DNA of 64,000 bases from Nitrospirales bacterium (GTDB lineage: Bacteria; Nitrospirota; Nitrospiria; Nitrospirales; UBA8639). Below, one piece after another: positions 9,238 through 18,978 of this stretch (positions are counted from its first letter, which is position 1; every line of letters begins with the position of its first letter). The stretch lies in the NCBI GenBank assembly GCA_022825885.1, contig JAJDVY010000017.1:107459-171458 (forward strand), read 5' to 3'. The notes below the pieces were generated by a model. That model was not told the DNA's origin. It worked only from the letters and a program-made list of their open reading frames with translations, and did not search any database. The position numbers and the translations under genes are program-made.

Positions 9238-9450
9238 TCAGCCATGTTTTGACGCGTGTTCCCGGGCAATGTTGACCAGGGTTCGTAGGGCAGAGTTGAC
9301 GGTGGCGGAATCCTTGAACACTGCGGCGACATCAGGTTCCAACAGGACTAAATTCGTACCGTGGCGATAGGCTTCGTGGTGCTTGCCACGAACGCCACTC
9401 GAAAAATCGTATTCGGCACGCATCACATCCTGTTCACCGTCCTGATTCAT
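9238..9450 (-). CDS. Antitoxin of a BrnTA-type pair
   Basis: 70-residue protein, from the start MNQDGEQDVMRAEYDF. It matches a common small antitoxin type with the pattern R-A-E-Y-D-F-S-x-G-V-R-G-K-H in the first half and F-K-D-S-A-T-V-N-x-A-L-R-x-L at the end. Its 5' end overlaps the toxin gene by 17 bp, the usual toxin-first arrangement of BrnTA systems. It probably neutralises the upstream BrnT-like toxin and represses the operon. A longer start at 9531 would lie well inside the toxin gene and is unlikely. Confidence 0.72.
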   Translation of the reverse strand: MNQDGEQDVMRAEYDFSSGVRGKHHEAYRHGTNLVLLEPDVAAVFKDSATVNSALRTLVNIAREHASKHG

Positions 9451-9712
9451 AGTGCCTCCGCTCCTTTGGTGCCGCGACCCGAGCACTGACAATACGGATG
9501 CGCTCCTCACGCTCGGTATATGATACAACAAGAATGCGATTACGTGCGGAGCAACCCATGCTCAGAAAGCGGAATTCTCCCACAGAATGATCCGGGTCCG
9601 CAATGGTCAACTCCAGCGGTTCGCCGAAGACGGTCGCGGCTTCTGTAAAATCGACACCATGCTTCTCGACATTCGATTGCTCTTTCTCGGGATTCCACTC
9701 GAATTCCATCAC
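9434..9712 (-). CDS. brnT: BrnT-like ribonuclease toxin
   Basis: 92 residues with the BrnT layout: MEFEWNPEKEQSNVEKHGVDF at the N-terminus (family pattern F-x-W-D/N-x-x-K-x-x-x-N-x-x-K-H-G-x-x-F), then a GEFRFLSMG segment and RIRIVSARVA near the end. BrnT toxins are RelE-fold ribonucleases. The gene appears intact and is followed by its overlapping antitoxin. A second, decayed BrnTA pair is at 39375-39766. Confidence 0.85.
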   Translation of the reverse strand: MMEFEWNPEKEQSNVEKHGVDFTEAATVFGEPLELTIADPDHSVGEFRFLSMGCSARNRILVVSYTEREERIRIVSARVAAPKERRHYESGR

Positions 9713-9855
9713 GACGTCAACGTACCTGGTTTAAGGTCTCGTGTTATTAACAGCAAAAAGCGAGAAGAAAATGTGTTGTACGGCTTTTGCTCATAGCGTG
9801 CGCTAGTAGCTCCGTTGGCCATAGCGGGGAGATAACGGCGTAAAGGTACCTGCTT

Positions 9856-9885
9856 ACAAGAATAACAACAAGTTGTTATTCTTGT
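9856..9885. repeat. Perfect inverted repeat, two 14-bp arms
   Basis: ACAAGAATAACAAC and GTTGTTATTCTTGT separated by AA, four bases before the start of a truncated ATPase gene. There is no T-tract, so it is more likely an operator or a remnant element end than a terminator. Confidence 0.7.
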
Positions 9886-9889
9886 CTGG

Positions 9890-10090
9890 ATGGAGCTAAC
9901 TCACCATTATCAAAGGGAAATTGAAGTTCCTCGAAATGGCACGGTTCTTCTCCTCGGTCCTCGGATGGTAGGTAAGACCACACTCTTGGCGGACCGGTAC
10001 AAACCGGGCACGTGGTTTACACGGGGAGACTGCACGGCAGAAGCGGGGAACCATGTCTGCGCTGTCGGTTTAGGCCTTCGGCTCAACTGA
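9890..10090 (+). pseudogene. N-terminal remnant of an AAA ATPase (DUF4143-type)
   Basis: The start MELTHHYQREIEVPR followed by the Walker A-like GPRMVGKTTLL is typical of the AAA ATPases that precede a DUF4143 domain (normally about 380-400 residues). Here the homology runs only to about residue 45 (RYKPGTWF); the frame then changes character and stops after 66 residues. The rest of the gene is absent before the atp promoter region. Interpreted as a truncated remnant. Confidence 0.6.
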
Positions 10091-10250
10091 CCTGCGGCTC
10101 TCATCACTCGCCACTGACCACTAATAGCAGGAAGTTGTGGACCCGGTCACTTGGTTGACACCCGGATTTTTCACGTGATAGCGTGACGTGTTTTTTGCGC
10201 AACCAGCGCAAACACTGGGGTTTTGCCTTTTTCTTCACAACTGATTCATC

Positions 10251-10787
10251 ATGAAAAATGCCATAGCACGGCGGTATGCCCAGGCGTTTTTTCGCTTGGT
10301 GCGCCAGGAAGACCGGACGGCTGCGCAGGACGGGCTGCACGCCCTGTCTTCTGCGTTGAAGGACTCTCCGGCGTTTAAGCACGTGCTGGCCTCGCCGGTG
10401 TTTACCCTGGACGAAAAATTCCAGGTTCTCACTTCATTATGTGAACGAACGAACGGCCCACCGATCATGGTCCGGTTCTGCGAACAGTTGCTGAAGAAAA
10501 ACCGGATCGGGTTCCTGCCGGAAATTGCCGAGGCTTTCAAAGCGTTGATGATCCGGCAGAGCGGCAAGCGACAGATCGTCGTGGTCTCGGCGAGACCGGT
10601 TGACGATACGATGAAACAGGATATTCTTGCTCAGTTAGGTGCCACGGCCAAGGGGGAGGTGGAGGTTGATTTTCAATCCGACCCGTCCTTGCTGGCGGGC
10701 GTCCAAATCAAAATCGGGAGTAAAGTCTATGACGGGACGGTCAGAGGCCGACTCCACAAGATGCGGGCTCAATTGGTAAAGGGGTAA
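10251..10787 (+). CDS. atpH: ATP synthase F1 delta subunit
   Basis: 178-residue delta (OSCP-like) subunit that links the F1 head to the peripheral stalk. The N-terminal six-helix domain starts MKNAIARRYAQAFF, and the C-terminal signature GGVQIKIGSKVYDGTVRGRL is present in its usual form (LLAGVQIKIGSKVYDGTV, about 146-163). It is the first gene of the atpH-A-G-D-C cluster, 3 bp before atpA. The F0 genes atpB, atpE and atpF are not upstream; the DNA before it is toxin-antitoxin and ATPase debris. Confidence 0.94.
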   Translation: MKNAIARRYAQAFFRLVRQEDRTAAQDGLHALSSALKDSPAFKHVLASPVFTLDEKFQVLTSLCERTNGPPIMVRFCEQLLKKNRIGFLPEIAEAFKALMIRQSGKRQIVVVSARPVDDTMKQDILAQLGATAKGEVEVDFQSDPSLLAGVQIKIGSKVYDGTVRGRLHKMRAQLVKG

Positions 10788-10790
10788 GGC

Positions 10791-12299
10791 ATGCAGATCA
10801 AGGCGGAAGAAATCAGTTCAATCATTCAGGATAAAATCAAGGGCTTCGATCAGCGTGTCGATGTGACGGAGACCGGCTACGTGATTCAGGTGGGTGACGG
10901 CATTGCGAAAGTCTATGGTCTCGAAGGCGCCATGGCCGGGGAACTGCTGGAATTTCCCGGGGACGTGTTCGGGGTGGCGCTGAATCTGGAAGAAGACAGC
11001 GTCGGGGCCGTGCTGATGGGGTCCGATACCGGCATTAAAGAAGGCGACTCGGTCAAACGCACGGGGCGGATTGCCGAAGTGCCGGTGGGCGATGCGCTCA
11101 TCGGGCGCGTGGTCGATGCGATGGGGCAACCAATCGACGGCAAGGGTCCGGTGCAGACCTCGGAGACCCGGTTGATTGAAGTGCGCGCCCCTGGCGTGGT
11201 GGAACGGCAGTCTGTCAGCGAGCCGTTGCAGACGGGCTTGAAGGCGATTGACGCCATGATTCCCATCGGCCGCGGGCAACGGGAGTTGATCATCGGCGAC
11301 CGGCAAACCGGCAAGACGGCGATTGCCGTGGATACGATTATCAACCAGAAAGGACTCGACGTCTTTTGCATCTATGTCGCGATCGGCCAGAAGCGGTCAA
11401 CGGTGGCGCGTGTCGTCAAGACGCTGGAGGACCATGGGGCCATGGCCTACACCACCGTGGTCTCGGCCACGGCCAGTGACGCCGCGCCGCTCCAGTTCTT
11501 TTCGCCCTACGCCGGGGTGGCGATGGGTGAATATTTCCGCGACAATGGGAAGCATGCGCTCATCATCTATGACGACCTGTCCAAACACGCCGTGGCCTAT
11601 CGACAATTGTCTTTGTTGCTCCGCCGGCCGCCGGGCCGCGAGGCGTTTCCCGGTGACGTGTTCTTCCTGCACTCCCGGTTATTGGAGCGTGCGGCCAAAT
11701 TGAGTGATGAGAATGGAGCTGGGAGTCTGACCGCGCTGCCCATTATCGAAACGCAGGCCGGCGACGTGTCGGCCTATATTCCCACCAACGTAATTTCCAT
11801 TACCGACGGGCAAATTTATCTGGCCGGTGACCTGTTCTATTCGGGCATTCGCCCGGCCATCAACGTGGGGTTGTCGGTTTCCCGCGTGGGTGGGGCCGCC
11901 CAGATCAAAACCATGAAACAAGTCGCCGGTACCCTGCGGCTCGATTTGGCCCAATATCGGGAAATGGCCGCGTTTGCGCAATTCGGCAGTGAACTGGACA
12001 AAGCGACGCAGGCCCAGTTGGCGCGAGGCGCGCGGATGGTGGAGCTGCTCAAACAGGAACAGTACAAACCCATGCCGGTGGCGGATCAGGTGCTGTCGAT
12101 TTTTGCCGGGGTCAACGGGTTTGTCGATGACGTGCCCGTGAACAAGGTGCGCGAATTTGAAGAAGGCCTGTTGGCGTTCATCAAGGAAAAGCATCCGCAA
12201 CTACGGGAAGGCGTCGTGACCAAAAAGAAGATCGACGACGAGTTGGGCGGACAGCTCAAACAGGCCATTGCCGAATACAAACAGACGAAACAATTCTGA
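10791..12299 (+). CDS. atpA: ATP synthase F1 alpha subunit
   Basis: 502 residues, normal length. The non-catalytic nucleotide site P-loop GDRQTGKTA is at 169-177, and the alpha-specific segment [17 protein letters not shown] follows at about 256-272. The gene sits in tight order with atpH (3 bp) and atpG (15 bp), so it is almost certainly co-transcribed. Firm. Confidence 0.98.
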   Translation: MQIKAEEISSIIQDKIKGFDQRVDVTETGYVIQVGDGIAKVYGLEGAMAGELLEFPGDVFGVALNLEEDSVGAVLMGSDTGIKEGDSVKRTGRIAEVPVGDALIGRVVDAMGQPIDGKGPVQTSETRLIEVRAPGVVERQSVSEPLQTGLKAIDAMIPIGRGQRELIIGDRQTGKTAIAVDTIINQKGLDVFCIYVAIGQKRSTVARVVKTLEDHGAMAYTTVVSATASDAAPLQFFSPYAGVAMGEYFRDNGKHALIIYDDLSKHAVAYRQLSLLLRRPPGREAFPGDVFFLHSRLLERAAKLSDENGAGSLTALPIIETQAGDVSAYIPTNVISITDGQIYLAGDLFYSGIRPAINVGLSVSRVGGAAQIKTMKQVAGTLRLDLAQYREMAAFAQFGSELDKATQAQLARGARMVELLKQEQYKPMPVADQVLSIFAGVNGFVDDVPVNKVREFEEGLLAFIKEKHPQLREGVVTKKKIDDELGGQLKQAIAEYKQTKQF

Positions 12300-12314
12300 T
12301 CGAACCCACGCTCC

Positions 12315-13190
12315 ATGCCAAGTTTACAGAGCCTCAGACGGAAGATCGCTTCCGTCAAAAATACCCAGAAAATCACGAAGGCGATGAAAATGGTCGCGGC
12401 GGCCAAGCTGAAGCGGGCCCAGGACCGTATTCTCTCGGCCCGGCCATACGCGCATCAGCTTCGGGACGTGGTGCGACACCTGGCGGAACGGGCGAGCCCC
12501 ATCTCGCATCCCCTGTTGCGCAAACGCGAGGGAAACAAAACCGAACTGCTCGTGATCACGAGTGACCGCGGGCTGTGCGGGGCATTCAACGCCAATATTC
12601 TCCGGCAGGCCACGGAGTTTCTGAATCAGCATTCGGAGCGGGGTGAACAGGTGAGCGTGTCTCCGGCCGGGAGAAAAGGCTGCGATTTTTTCCGTCGGCG
12701 CTCGTGGACGATCCGGCAGGAATGGCCGGGCATCTTCGATCGCTTGAGTTTCGAACATGCTCTGGACATGGGACAGGATATCGTTCAGCACTATCACGAA
12801 GGCACGTTCGATCAACTGTACGTCGTCTACAACGAATTCAAATCCGTGATGCAGCAACGCGTGGTGGTCGAAAAGCTGCTGCCCATCGAATCCCTGGATG
12901 AAGAAGCCGGCGAGACGTCATCCAAGGCCGTGGGCGCCTATCTGTTCGAACCGGATGAGGACGAGTTGCTCCAAACCCTGCTTCCGAAACATTTTCAGGT
13001 CCAGGCGTTTCGCGTGTTGTTGGAATCCGCGGCCGCGGAACAGGCCGCGAGGATGACGGCGATGGATGGAGCAACCCGGAACGCGGGAGAACTGATTCAG
13101 AAAGTCACGTTGTTTTACAATAAAACCCGGCAGGCCGCGATTACGAAAGAATTAATGGATATCGTCGGCGGAGCGGAAGCCTTGAAGTGA
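12315..13190 (+). CDS. atpG: ATP synthase F1 gamma subunit
   Basis: 291 residues. The two termini that form the rotor coiled coil are conserved: MPSLQSLRRKIASVKNTQKI...MKMVAAAKL at the start and RNAGELI-x8-NKTRQAAITKEL-x-DIVGGAEAL at the end, with the SDRGLCGAFN motif at about residues 76-85. The middle (about 120-150) is more divergent, as usual for this subunit. It is followed by an approximately 190-bp gap containing a dispersed repeat before atpD. Confidence 0.97.
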   Translation: MPSLQSLRRKIASVKNTQKITKAMKMVAAAKLKRAQDRILSARPYAHQLRDVVRHLAERASPISHPLLRKREGNKTELLVITSDRGLCGAFNANILRQATEFLNQHSERGEQVSVSPAGRKGCDFFRRRSWTIRQEWPGIFDRLSFEHALDMGQDIVQHYHEGTFDQLYVVYNEFKSVMQQRVVVEKLLPIESLDEEAGETSSKAVGAYLFEPDEDELLQTLLPKHFQVQAFRVLLESAAAEQAARMTAMDGATRNAGELIQKVTLFYNKTRQAAITKELMDIVGGAEALK

Positions 13191-13254
13191 CCGGCGAGAA
13201 AGAACCGAATAACAACGAGAGCCTTCACGTCGTTCAGGATGACAGCAAGAAGAT

Positions 13255-13325
13255 CTAGACGGCAGCCGGTCATTCTGAGCTTGCGCTGAGCAAAGCGAAG
13301 GGCCTAGCGAAGAATCTCTCTCAAT
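13255..13325. repeat. Dispersed hairpin-rich intergenic element between atpG and atpD
   Basis: Contains imperfect inverted segments such as TCATTCTGAGC, GCGCTGAGC and GCGAAGAATCTC, a composition I recognise from dispersed intergenic repeats of many bacterial genomes. It splits the otherwise compact atp operon. It has no coding potential. Confidence 0.4.
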
Positions 13326-13327
13326 GA

Positions 13328-14820
<1,493 letters not shown>

Positions 14821-14821
<1 letters not shown>

Positions 14822-15267
14822 TGGCTGAACCAGACAACACCGTGCCTGCGGGCAAACTGCTGTTGGAAGTGGTGACACCGGACAAGCTCCTGGTGAGTGA
14901 ATACGTGGACCAAGTCTCCGCGCCAGGCGAGGAAGGCGACTTCGGCGTGTTGCCGGGCCATTGTCATTTTCTGACGACGCTTCGGATCGGCGAACTGCAC
15001 TACCGGATCGGCGAAGCCGAGCATTACATGTCGGTGTTGTGGGGATTCGTGGACGTGACGCCCAAAAAAGTCACCGTCCTGGCGGAGATCGCCGAGAAAG
15101 CCGAAGATATCGACGTCGACCGGGCCCACGCCGCCGTGGCCAAGGCCGAAGAACGGCTCGAGCGCGGCGGGCTGCCGTCGGAAGTCGAAGAGGCCCGGGT
15201 GAGTCTGGAAAAAGCGCGCCTCCGGCAAAAAGTGGCCGAGCGCCGCAAGCAGCAAAGGCACGCGTAA
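14821..15267 (+). CDS. atpC: ATP synthase F1 epsilon subunit
   Basis: 148 residues. The N-terminal beta-sandwich has LEVVTPDKLLVSEYVDQVSAPGEEGDFGVLPGH (about 15-47), the standard epsilon pattern, followed by a helical C-terminal hairpin (about 90-140) rich in Glu, Arg and Ala. The start overlaps the atpD stop by one base, indicating translational coupling. It ends the atp gene cluster. Confidence 0.95.
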
Positions 15268-15289
15268 CCGGTTCGCCACGGATGCGGCC

Positions 15290-16285
15290 ATGCCGTATGT
15301 TGACACGCGGACCGAGATTGTTGTTTCGCCTGGCGAAGGCCCCAAGCGCCTCGACCATTTCCTGGCGAACCGCGACCCTGATTTCTCCCGAACCATTCTC
15401 CAGAGATTGATCCTCGACGGACACGTCACCGTCGACGGGCAGCCCACCAAGCCCAGTCACAAAATCAAGCCCGGCGACGTCATCGTGCTCAGGGTCCCCA
15501 GGGCGGAACCGCTCGACATTCAGCCCGAGCCCATTCCCCTTGAAATTCTCTTTGAAGATGACGCACTGTTGGTGTTGAATAAACAGGCCGGCTTGGTGGT
15601 CCATCCGGCTCCCGGCAATTGGTCAGGCACCCTGGTGAATGCGTTGTTGCACCATTTCAAAACCGGGGCGGGCTCGTTCTCCACCATCGGCGGCAAGGAA
15701 CGGCCGGGGATGGTGCACCGGTTGGACAAGAACACCACGGGCATCATGGTCGTGGCCAAACAGGATCGGGCCCATGCGGGATTGGTCAACCAGTTCAAGC
15801 GGCATACCATAGACCGGGTGTACGAAGCCTTGATCTGGGGAGTCCCGAAGAAAGGCCAGGGGATGATCGACGTCGCCATCGGGCGGGATACCAAGGATCG
15901 GAAAAAATTCTCCGCGCGCACGACCAGGCCCAAGGCGTCGGCCACGCAATACCGGGTGACGGAGCGGTTTGACAAACTCGCGGCTCACGTGGAGCTGTTT
16001 CCGCAAACCGGCCGGACCCATCAACTGCGCGTGCATTTATCGGCGATCGGGTGTCCGATCCTGGGGGATCCCACCTATGGGGGAAAGAAAGTGGGCGCCA
16101 TCCGCGACGTGGTCATTCCTCGGGTCATGTTGCATGCAAAGGTCCTCGGCTTCATCCATCCGATCTCGCAAGAGGCCATGCACTTTGTCGCTCCGCTGCC
16201 GGCTGACATGGCGGGCGTGGTGCATCAATTACGCGGTCAGCGCGCGCGCGACACCATGGACGTGGAAAAGGAACAAGAGCCATGA
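15290..16285 (+). CDS. rluD: RluA/RluD-family 23S rRNA pseudouridine synthase
   Basis: 331 residues: an N-terminal S4 RNA-binding domain (about 16-75, RLDHFLANRDPDFSRTILQRLI), then the pseudouridine synthase catalytic domain with HRLDKNTTG (143-151; the catalytic Asp is D146). RluD itself modifies positions 1911, 1915 and 1917 in helix 69. The S4 domain plus length favour RluD, but a related RluA-family specificity cannot be excluded. The stop overlaps the next gene by ATGA. Confidence 0.88.
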   Translation: MPYVDTRTEIVVSPGEGPKRLDHFLANRDPDFSRTILQRLILDGHVTVDGQPTKPSHKIKPGDVIVLRVPRAEPLDIQPEPIPLEILFEDDALLVLNKQAGLVVHPAPGNWSGTLVNALLHHFKTGAGSFSTIGGKERPGMVHRLDKNTTGIMVVAKQDRAHAGLVNQFKRHTIDRVYEALIWGVPKKGQGMIDVAIGRDTKDRKKFSARTTRPKASATQYRVTERFDKLAAHVELFPQTGRTHQLRVHLSAIGCPILGDPTYGGKKVGAIRDVVIPRVMLHAKVLGFIHPISQEAMHFVAPLPADMAGVVHQLRGQRARDTMDVEKEQEP

Positions 16286-16722
16286 GTTCCAAAAAAGAAA
16301 TGGAGACAGCCCAAGTGCTGGACGCCTTCGGCGAACTCATCGCCGCGTTGGCCGCGTTGGCCGCACAGGTACCGGCCGCGTCGTTCAGCGCGATTCCCGG
16401 AGGGATTCGTCCGACCGAAGAAGCCATTGAGAAATATGAAACGGTCGTCTACCGATTCCGGGATCAGGCAGGGCCGCCGTATCGGGTCCTTTACGCCTTT
16501 TACGTGGATTCGCTCGAGGCCTTTGAAGCCGGCCGGGTCTTCGATGCCGTCCCGCCCCTGCTCCAGGTAATCGAGCGGTTGGTGGACCTGCACAAAGAAG
16601 AAAAAGTCTGTTTCAATTCCGCGGAGCAGAACCGCATTCGCGAGTTTCAACAACGCCTGGAAAAAATTCTCCCGGAAGCCAATAAGCCCGAAGTGGATCT
16701 TCCCACGCCGGAGAGCTACTGA
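16282..16722 (+). CDS. Hypothetical protein coupled to rluD
   Basis: 146 residues, soluble and mostly helical by composition, with an Ala-rich stretch near residues 20-36 and a terminal PTPESY. I do not recognise a domain. The start codon lies inside the rluD stop (ATGA), so it is translated with rluD. The ordinary base use and clean coupling suggest a real, lineage-specific gene. Confidence 0.7.
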   Translation: MSSKKEMETAQVLDAFGELIAALAALAAQVPAASFSAIPGGIRPTEEAIEKYETVVYRFRDQAGPPYRVLYAFYVDSLEAFEAGRVFDAVPPLLQVIERLVDLHKEEKVCFNSAEQNRIREFQQRLEKILPEANKPEVDLPTPESY

Positions 16723-16751
16723 CCTGCCCAACGAAGGAGACAAAAGGCCGT

Positions 16752-16842
16752 TGCTATGACCTTGCTATATTTTTGCTATGCTTGCTATGATTCTGCTATG
16801 TTTTGTTGTGCTCATGCTATGATTGTGCTATGACTTGCTATG
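16752..16842. repeat. Helically phased TGCTATG direct repeat array
   Basis: Eight copies of TGCTAT(G) start at 16752, 16763, 16774, 16783, 16794, 16815, 16826 and 16836, with one decayed copy near 16804. Spacings are 9-11 bp, close to one DNA helical turn. The array lies in the gap between the rluD-linked gene and the convergent peroxidase gene. Confidence 0.85.
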
Positions 16843-16980
16843 TTCCGCAAGGCGGGCGGCTAACGGGGAGAAACAGGACACGGTCGCGCCCGACGCAGGC
16901 TGGCTATTCTGTCAACGCCTGCCCTGAGCCTGTCGAAGGGAATAACTGAACGCATACAATTCCCGACAAAAAGAACTGGA

Positions 16981-17003
16981 TCCCCGATTAAGGATGTCGG
17001 GGA
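16981..17003. repeat. Dispersed hairpin repeat TCCCCGA / TCGGGGA (copy 1)
   Basis: 7-bp perfect arms around TTAAGGATG, just beyond the 3' end of the peroxidase gene. A sister copy with arms TTCCCGA/TCGGGAA and loop TTAAAGATG is at 58358-58380, so this is a dispersed element. It could also act as a terminator-like hairpin. Confidence 0.65.
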
Positions 17004-17029
17004 CGAATCCAGTGTCTTGCTCTTTCTTT

Positions 17030-17947
17030 TCATCTTTCGGTATCCAGGCTACACACCTGCAAAAGGGTTTCCCGTGCTGGCGCAAACCAATACGAACTCG
17101 TGACCGGTTTGGAATAGCGGATGAGGTGGTCGGACACCCCGTCTCCCGACACGCCGAACATGCGTTCCAGCAGGACCTGAAATCGATACAGCTCGCAGGA
17201 GAAGGCCAGGAAATACAGGCCGTGCTCTCCGACCGTTCCGTAGGGAGCACTCCGACGGACGATCTTCAAGGCCTTGCCGTTTTCCTTATAATCGGTCCGG
17301 CTCACGTGTGAAGTCGCGGGCATGGCGTCGCCTTCGAGCTCGATGCTGTCAGGCTTGGTCCGGCCCACGACCCGTTCCTGTTCGGATTGGGAAAGGCTAT
17401 TGAACGCGGGGAGGTTGTGCACCCATTGCTGGGACAACACAAAACTTCCTCCCGCGCCCGTCTCCCCTTCGGGAATCAGCGCCGCCTCCCGAGCCTTCTC
17501 CTCTTTGGGGTTCGCGGTCCCGTCGATGAATCCGATCAGGTCCCGGGAATCCAGGTACTGAAACCCGGCCAGGTCCAGCTTGAGGGTTCCCACTGTTCGC
17601 ATGAACGAATGGATGCCCAGCGCTACCTGCATGTTCACGTCCCGCCGATGGCTTTGAATCCAGAACAGCAGATCCCGTTGTGTCGAAGGAACGGAACAGC
17701 CATCGACTCCTGCAAGAGCCGAAAAGGGGCACAGACCTTCAGGATGCCACGCGGGGTTCACCCGGTCCCAGGCGTCTTTGCCGAAGGCGACGACCGTCTC
17801 GGAAAGTTCCCCTCCTTCGACAGCCAATGCCGACTGGATAGCCTGTCGTATATCCGGTGTTGCGGCATCTGGTTGAAGCCGATACTCCACGTAATAAAAA
17901 TGCGTGCTACCTTCAGTAAAAATCCCTGTCTGTGGCGAAGACGACAT
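17030..17947 (-). CDS. Dyp-type haem peroxidase
   Basis: 305 residues from the start MSSSPQTG at 17947, which has GGAAGGA 7 bp upstream; a start at 17974 is also open but lacks that spacing. The Dyp hallmark GFIDGTANP is at 139-147 (the catalytic Asp is in IDGT). The likely proximal haem ligand is H214 in ATSHVSRTDY. No Tat signal is seen, so a cytoplasmic YfeX-like enzyme is more likely than an exported one. It is monocistronic and convergent with the rluD operon. Confidence 0.93.
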   Translation of the reverse strand: MSSSPQTGIFTEGSTHFYYVEYRLQPDAATPDIRQAIQSALAVEGGELSETVVAFGKDAWDRVNPAWHPEGLCPFSALAGVDGCSVPSTQRDLLFWIQSHRRDVNMQVALGIHSFMRTVGTLKLDLAGFQYLDSRDLIGFIDGTANPKEEKAREAALIPEGETGAGGSFVLSQQWVHNLPAFNSLSQSEQERVVGRTKPDSIELEGDAMPATSHVSRTDYKENGKALKIVRRSAPYGTVGEHGLYFLAFSCELYRFQVLLERMFGVSGDGVSDHLIRYSKPVTSSYWFAPARETLLQVCSLDTER

Positions 17948-18068
17948 GTCAGGTTCCTTCCTCTCTAAGCCCATGCAGCCTTCATTTTACCAGTTTTATC
18001 CGGGAAACGTCGTCGCAGGCGTCACGGGTTGACAGGCTATCGAAAATAGGTGAAAAGGACGGTCGGAC

Positions 18069-18144
18069 GCGCCCGTAGCTCAATGGATAGAGCATCAGAC
18101 TTCGGATCTGAGGGTTGGGGGTTCGACTCCCTCCGGGCGCGCCA
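18069..18144 (+). tRNA. tRNA-Arg(UCG)
   Basis: Complete cloverleaf: acceptor GCGCCCG/CGGGCGC, anticodon stem TCAGA/TCTGA with loop CTTCGGA (anticodon TCG, i.e. UCG), T-arm with GGTTCGACTCC, and encoded CCA at 18142-18144. A decayed relative lies at 21906-21950. Confidence 0.97.
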
Positions 18145-18158
18145 ATCAGAAATTACGT

Positions 18159-18839
18159 TTACGAAGCTCTTCTCGTTCTTCTTTGACCAGATCGAATGGT
18201 AATTGTGGCTAAGGCTTTAGGCCCAGATGCTTGGAATTCGGCCGCGATATCCCTACGGGCAGTTAAGGTTTCGGCTTCGACGATAGCTGCTTTGAATGCA
18301 GCTTCGCCTTCTTTCAAGGCTACCCTAAGTTTGGCTTCAGCTTTGCCTATAGCGGCTGTATATACGGCGTCTGCTTCGCCTATGACAGCCTCGACTGCGT
18401 CCAGAGTGTCGGTTCCGGCTACGTCACTCGCTGCTTTCCATGTGGTTACAGCTTTGTCCTTGGCTGCCGCCCATGCGGCTCCAGCCTCTGCTAAGGCGGC
18501 CTTGGATGTGACGTCTGCAGCCTTATATGCAAGGGAGGCTTCGTGCAGGGCTGTTTGGAGGGCGACTTCGGCTTCGGCTTTGTGCTGGAGTCTTGCTATG
18601 TCGGCGCTGGCTTTGTCCAAAGCGGCTCTAGCCTCTGCTATGGCGGCCATGTGTGCGGCTACGGTTTTGTTTATGGTGGCATTGAATGCGGCGTCGGCTT
18701 TAGCTTCCGCTGCCAGTTGTGTGAGCTTGACCTCAAGTATGGCCTTGACTCCAGAGAGAACTACTGTCGGCCAGCAAATCACTAGCGCCAACAACATGAA
18801 TAAAATAAGGTTTAGCTTCATGGTGTAAGAGGTCTTCAT
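18159..18839 (-). CDS. Alanine-rich exported coiled-coil protein
   Basis: 226 residues. The N-terminal hydrophobic segment LILFMLLALVICWPTVVLSG (about 10-29) is a signal peptide or membrane anchor. Residues 35-205 are one long Ala/Glu/Lys-rich helical stretch with Ala recurring every 3-4 residues (for example EARAALDKASADIARL), so probably an extended coiled coil in the periplasm. No family is recognised. The last 16 residues are basic and unlike the rest. In the neighbouring frame the DNA encodes a better-looking charged end (DLVKEEREELRKRNF, stop at 18146), so a single-base shift near 18190 is possible. Its 3' end abuts tRNA-Arg. Confidence 0.65.
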   Translation of the reverse strand: MKTSYTMKLNLILFMLLALVICWPTVVLSGVKAILEVKLTQLAAEAKADAAFNATINKTVAAHMAAIAEARAALDKASADIARLQHKAEAEVALQTALHEASLAYKAADVTSKAALAEAGAAWAAAKDKAVTTWKAASDVAGTDTLDAVEAVIGEADAVYTAAIGKAEAKLRVALKEGEAAFKAAIVEAETLTARRDIAAEFQASGPKALATITIRSGQRRTRRAS

Positions 18840-18925
18840 GGATTCTCCTCTTGCATATCTGTTTAATTCATCGTTTCGGATGATCGCTCATTCAACCGAC
18901 AGATGAAGAATGCTGCCGTTCAAGG

Positions 18926-18959
18926 ATACATGGATCAGTACAGCGTCTGATCCATGTAT
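18926..18959. repeat. Inverted repeat with 13-bp arms downstream of the RES gene
   Basis: ATACATGGATCAG and CTGATCCATGTAT flank an 8-bp loop, 20 bp beyond the stop of the minus-strand RES gene. It would form a strong hairpin but has no T-tract, so it may be an RNA-stabilising element or a remnant mobile-element end rather than an intrinsic terminator. Confidence 0.65.
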
Positions 18960-18978
18960 ACCCAACACTTCCAAAGTT

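Noticed and set aside
10155..10183. TTGACA with a 17-bp spacer before atpH
   Set aside because: The -10 candidate ATAGCG is poor; a promoter for the atp genes must be near but I cannot place it.
16922..16940. CCCTGAGCCTGTCGAAGGG near the peroxidase gene
   Set aside because: Common intergenic sequence in many genomes, only a single copy seen in this window; not informative.
18196..18828. Plus-strand frame of 210 codons, Ala/Ser-rich
   Set aside because: It is antisense to the Ala-rich exported protein, which has a signal peptide and charged heptads; the antisense frame has no domain or start signals.
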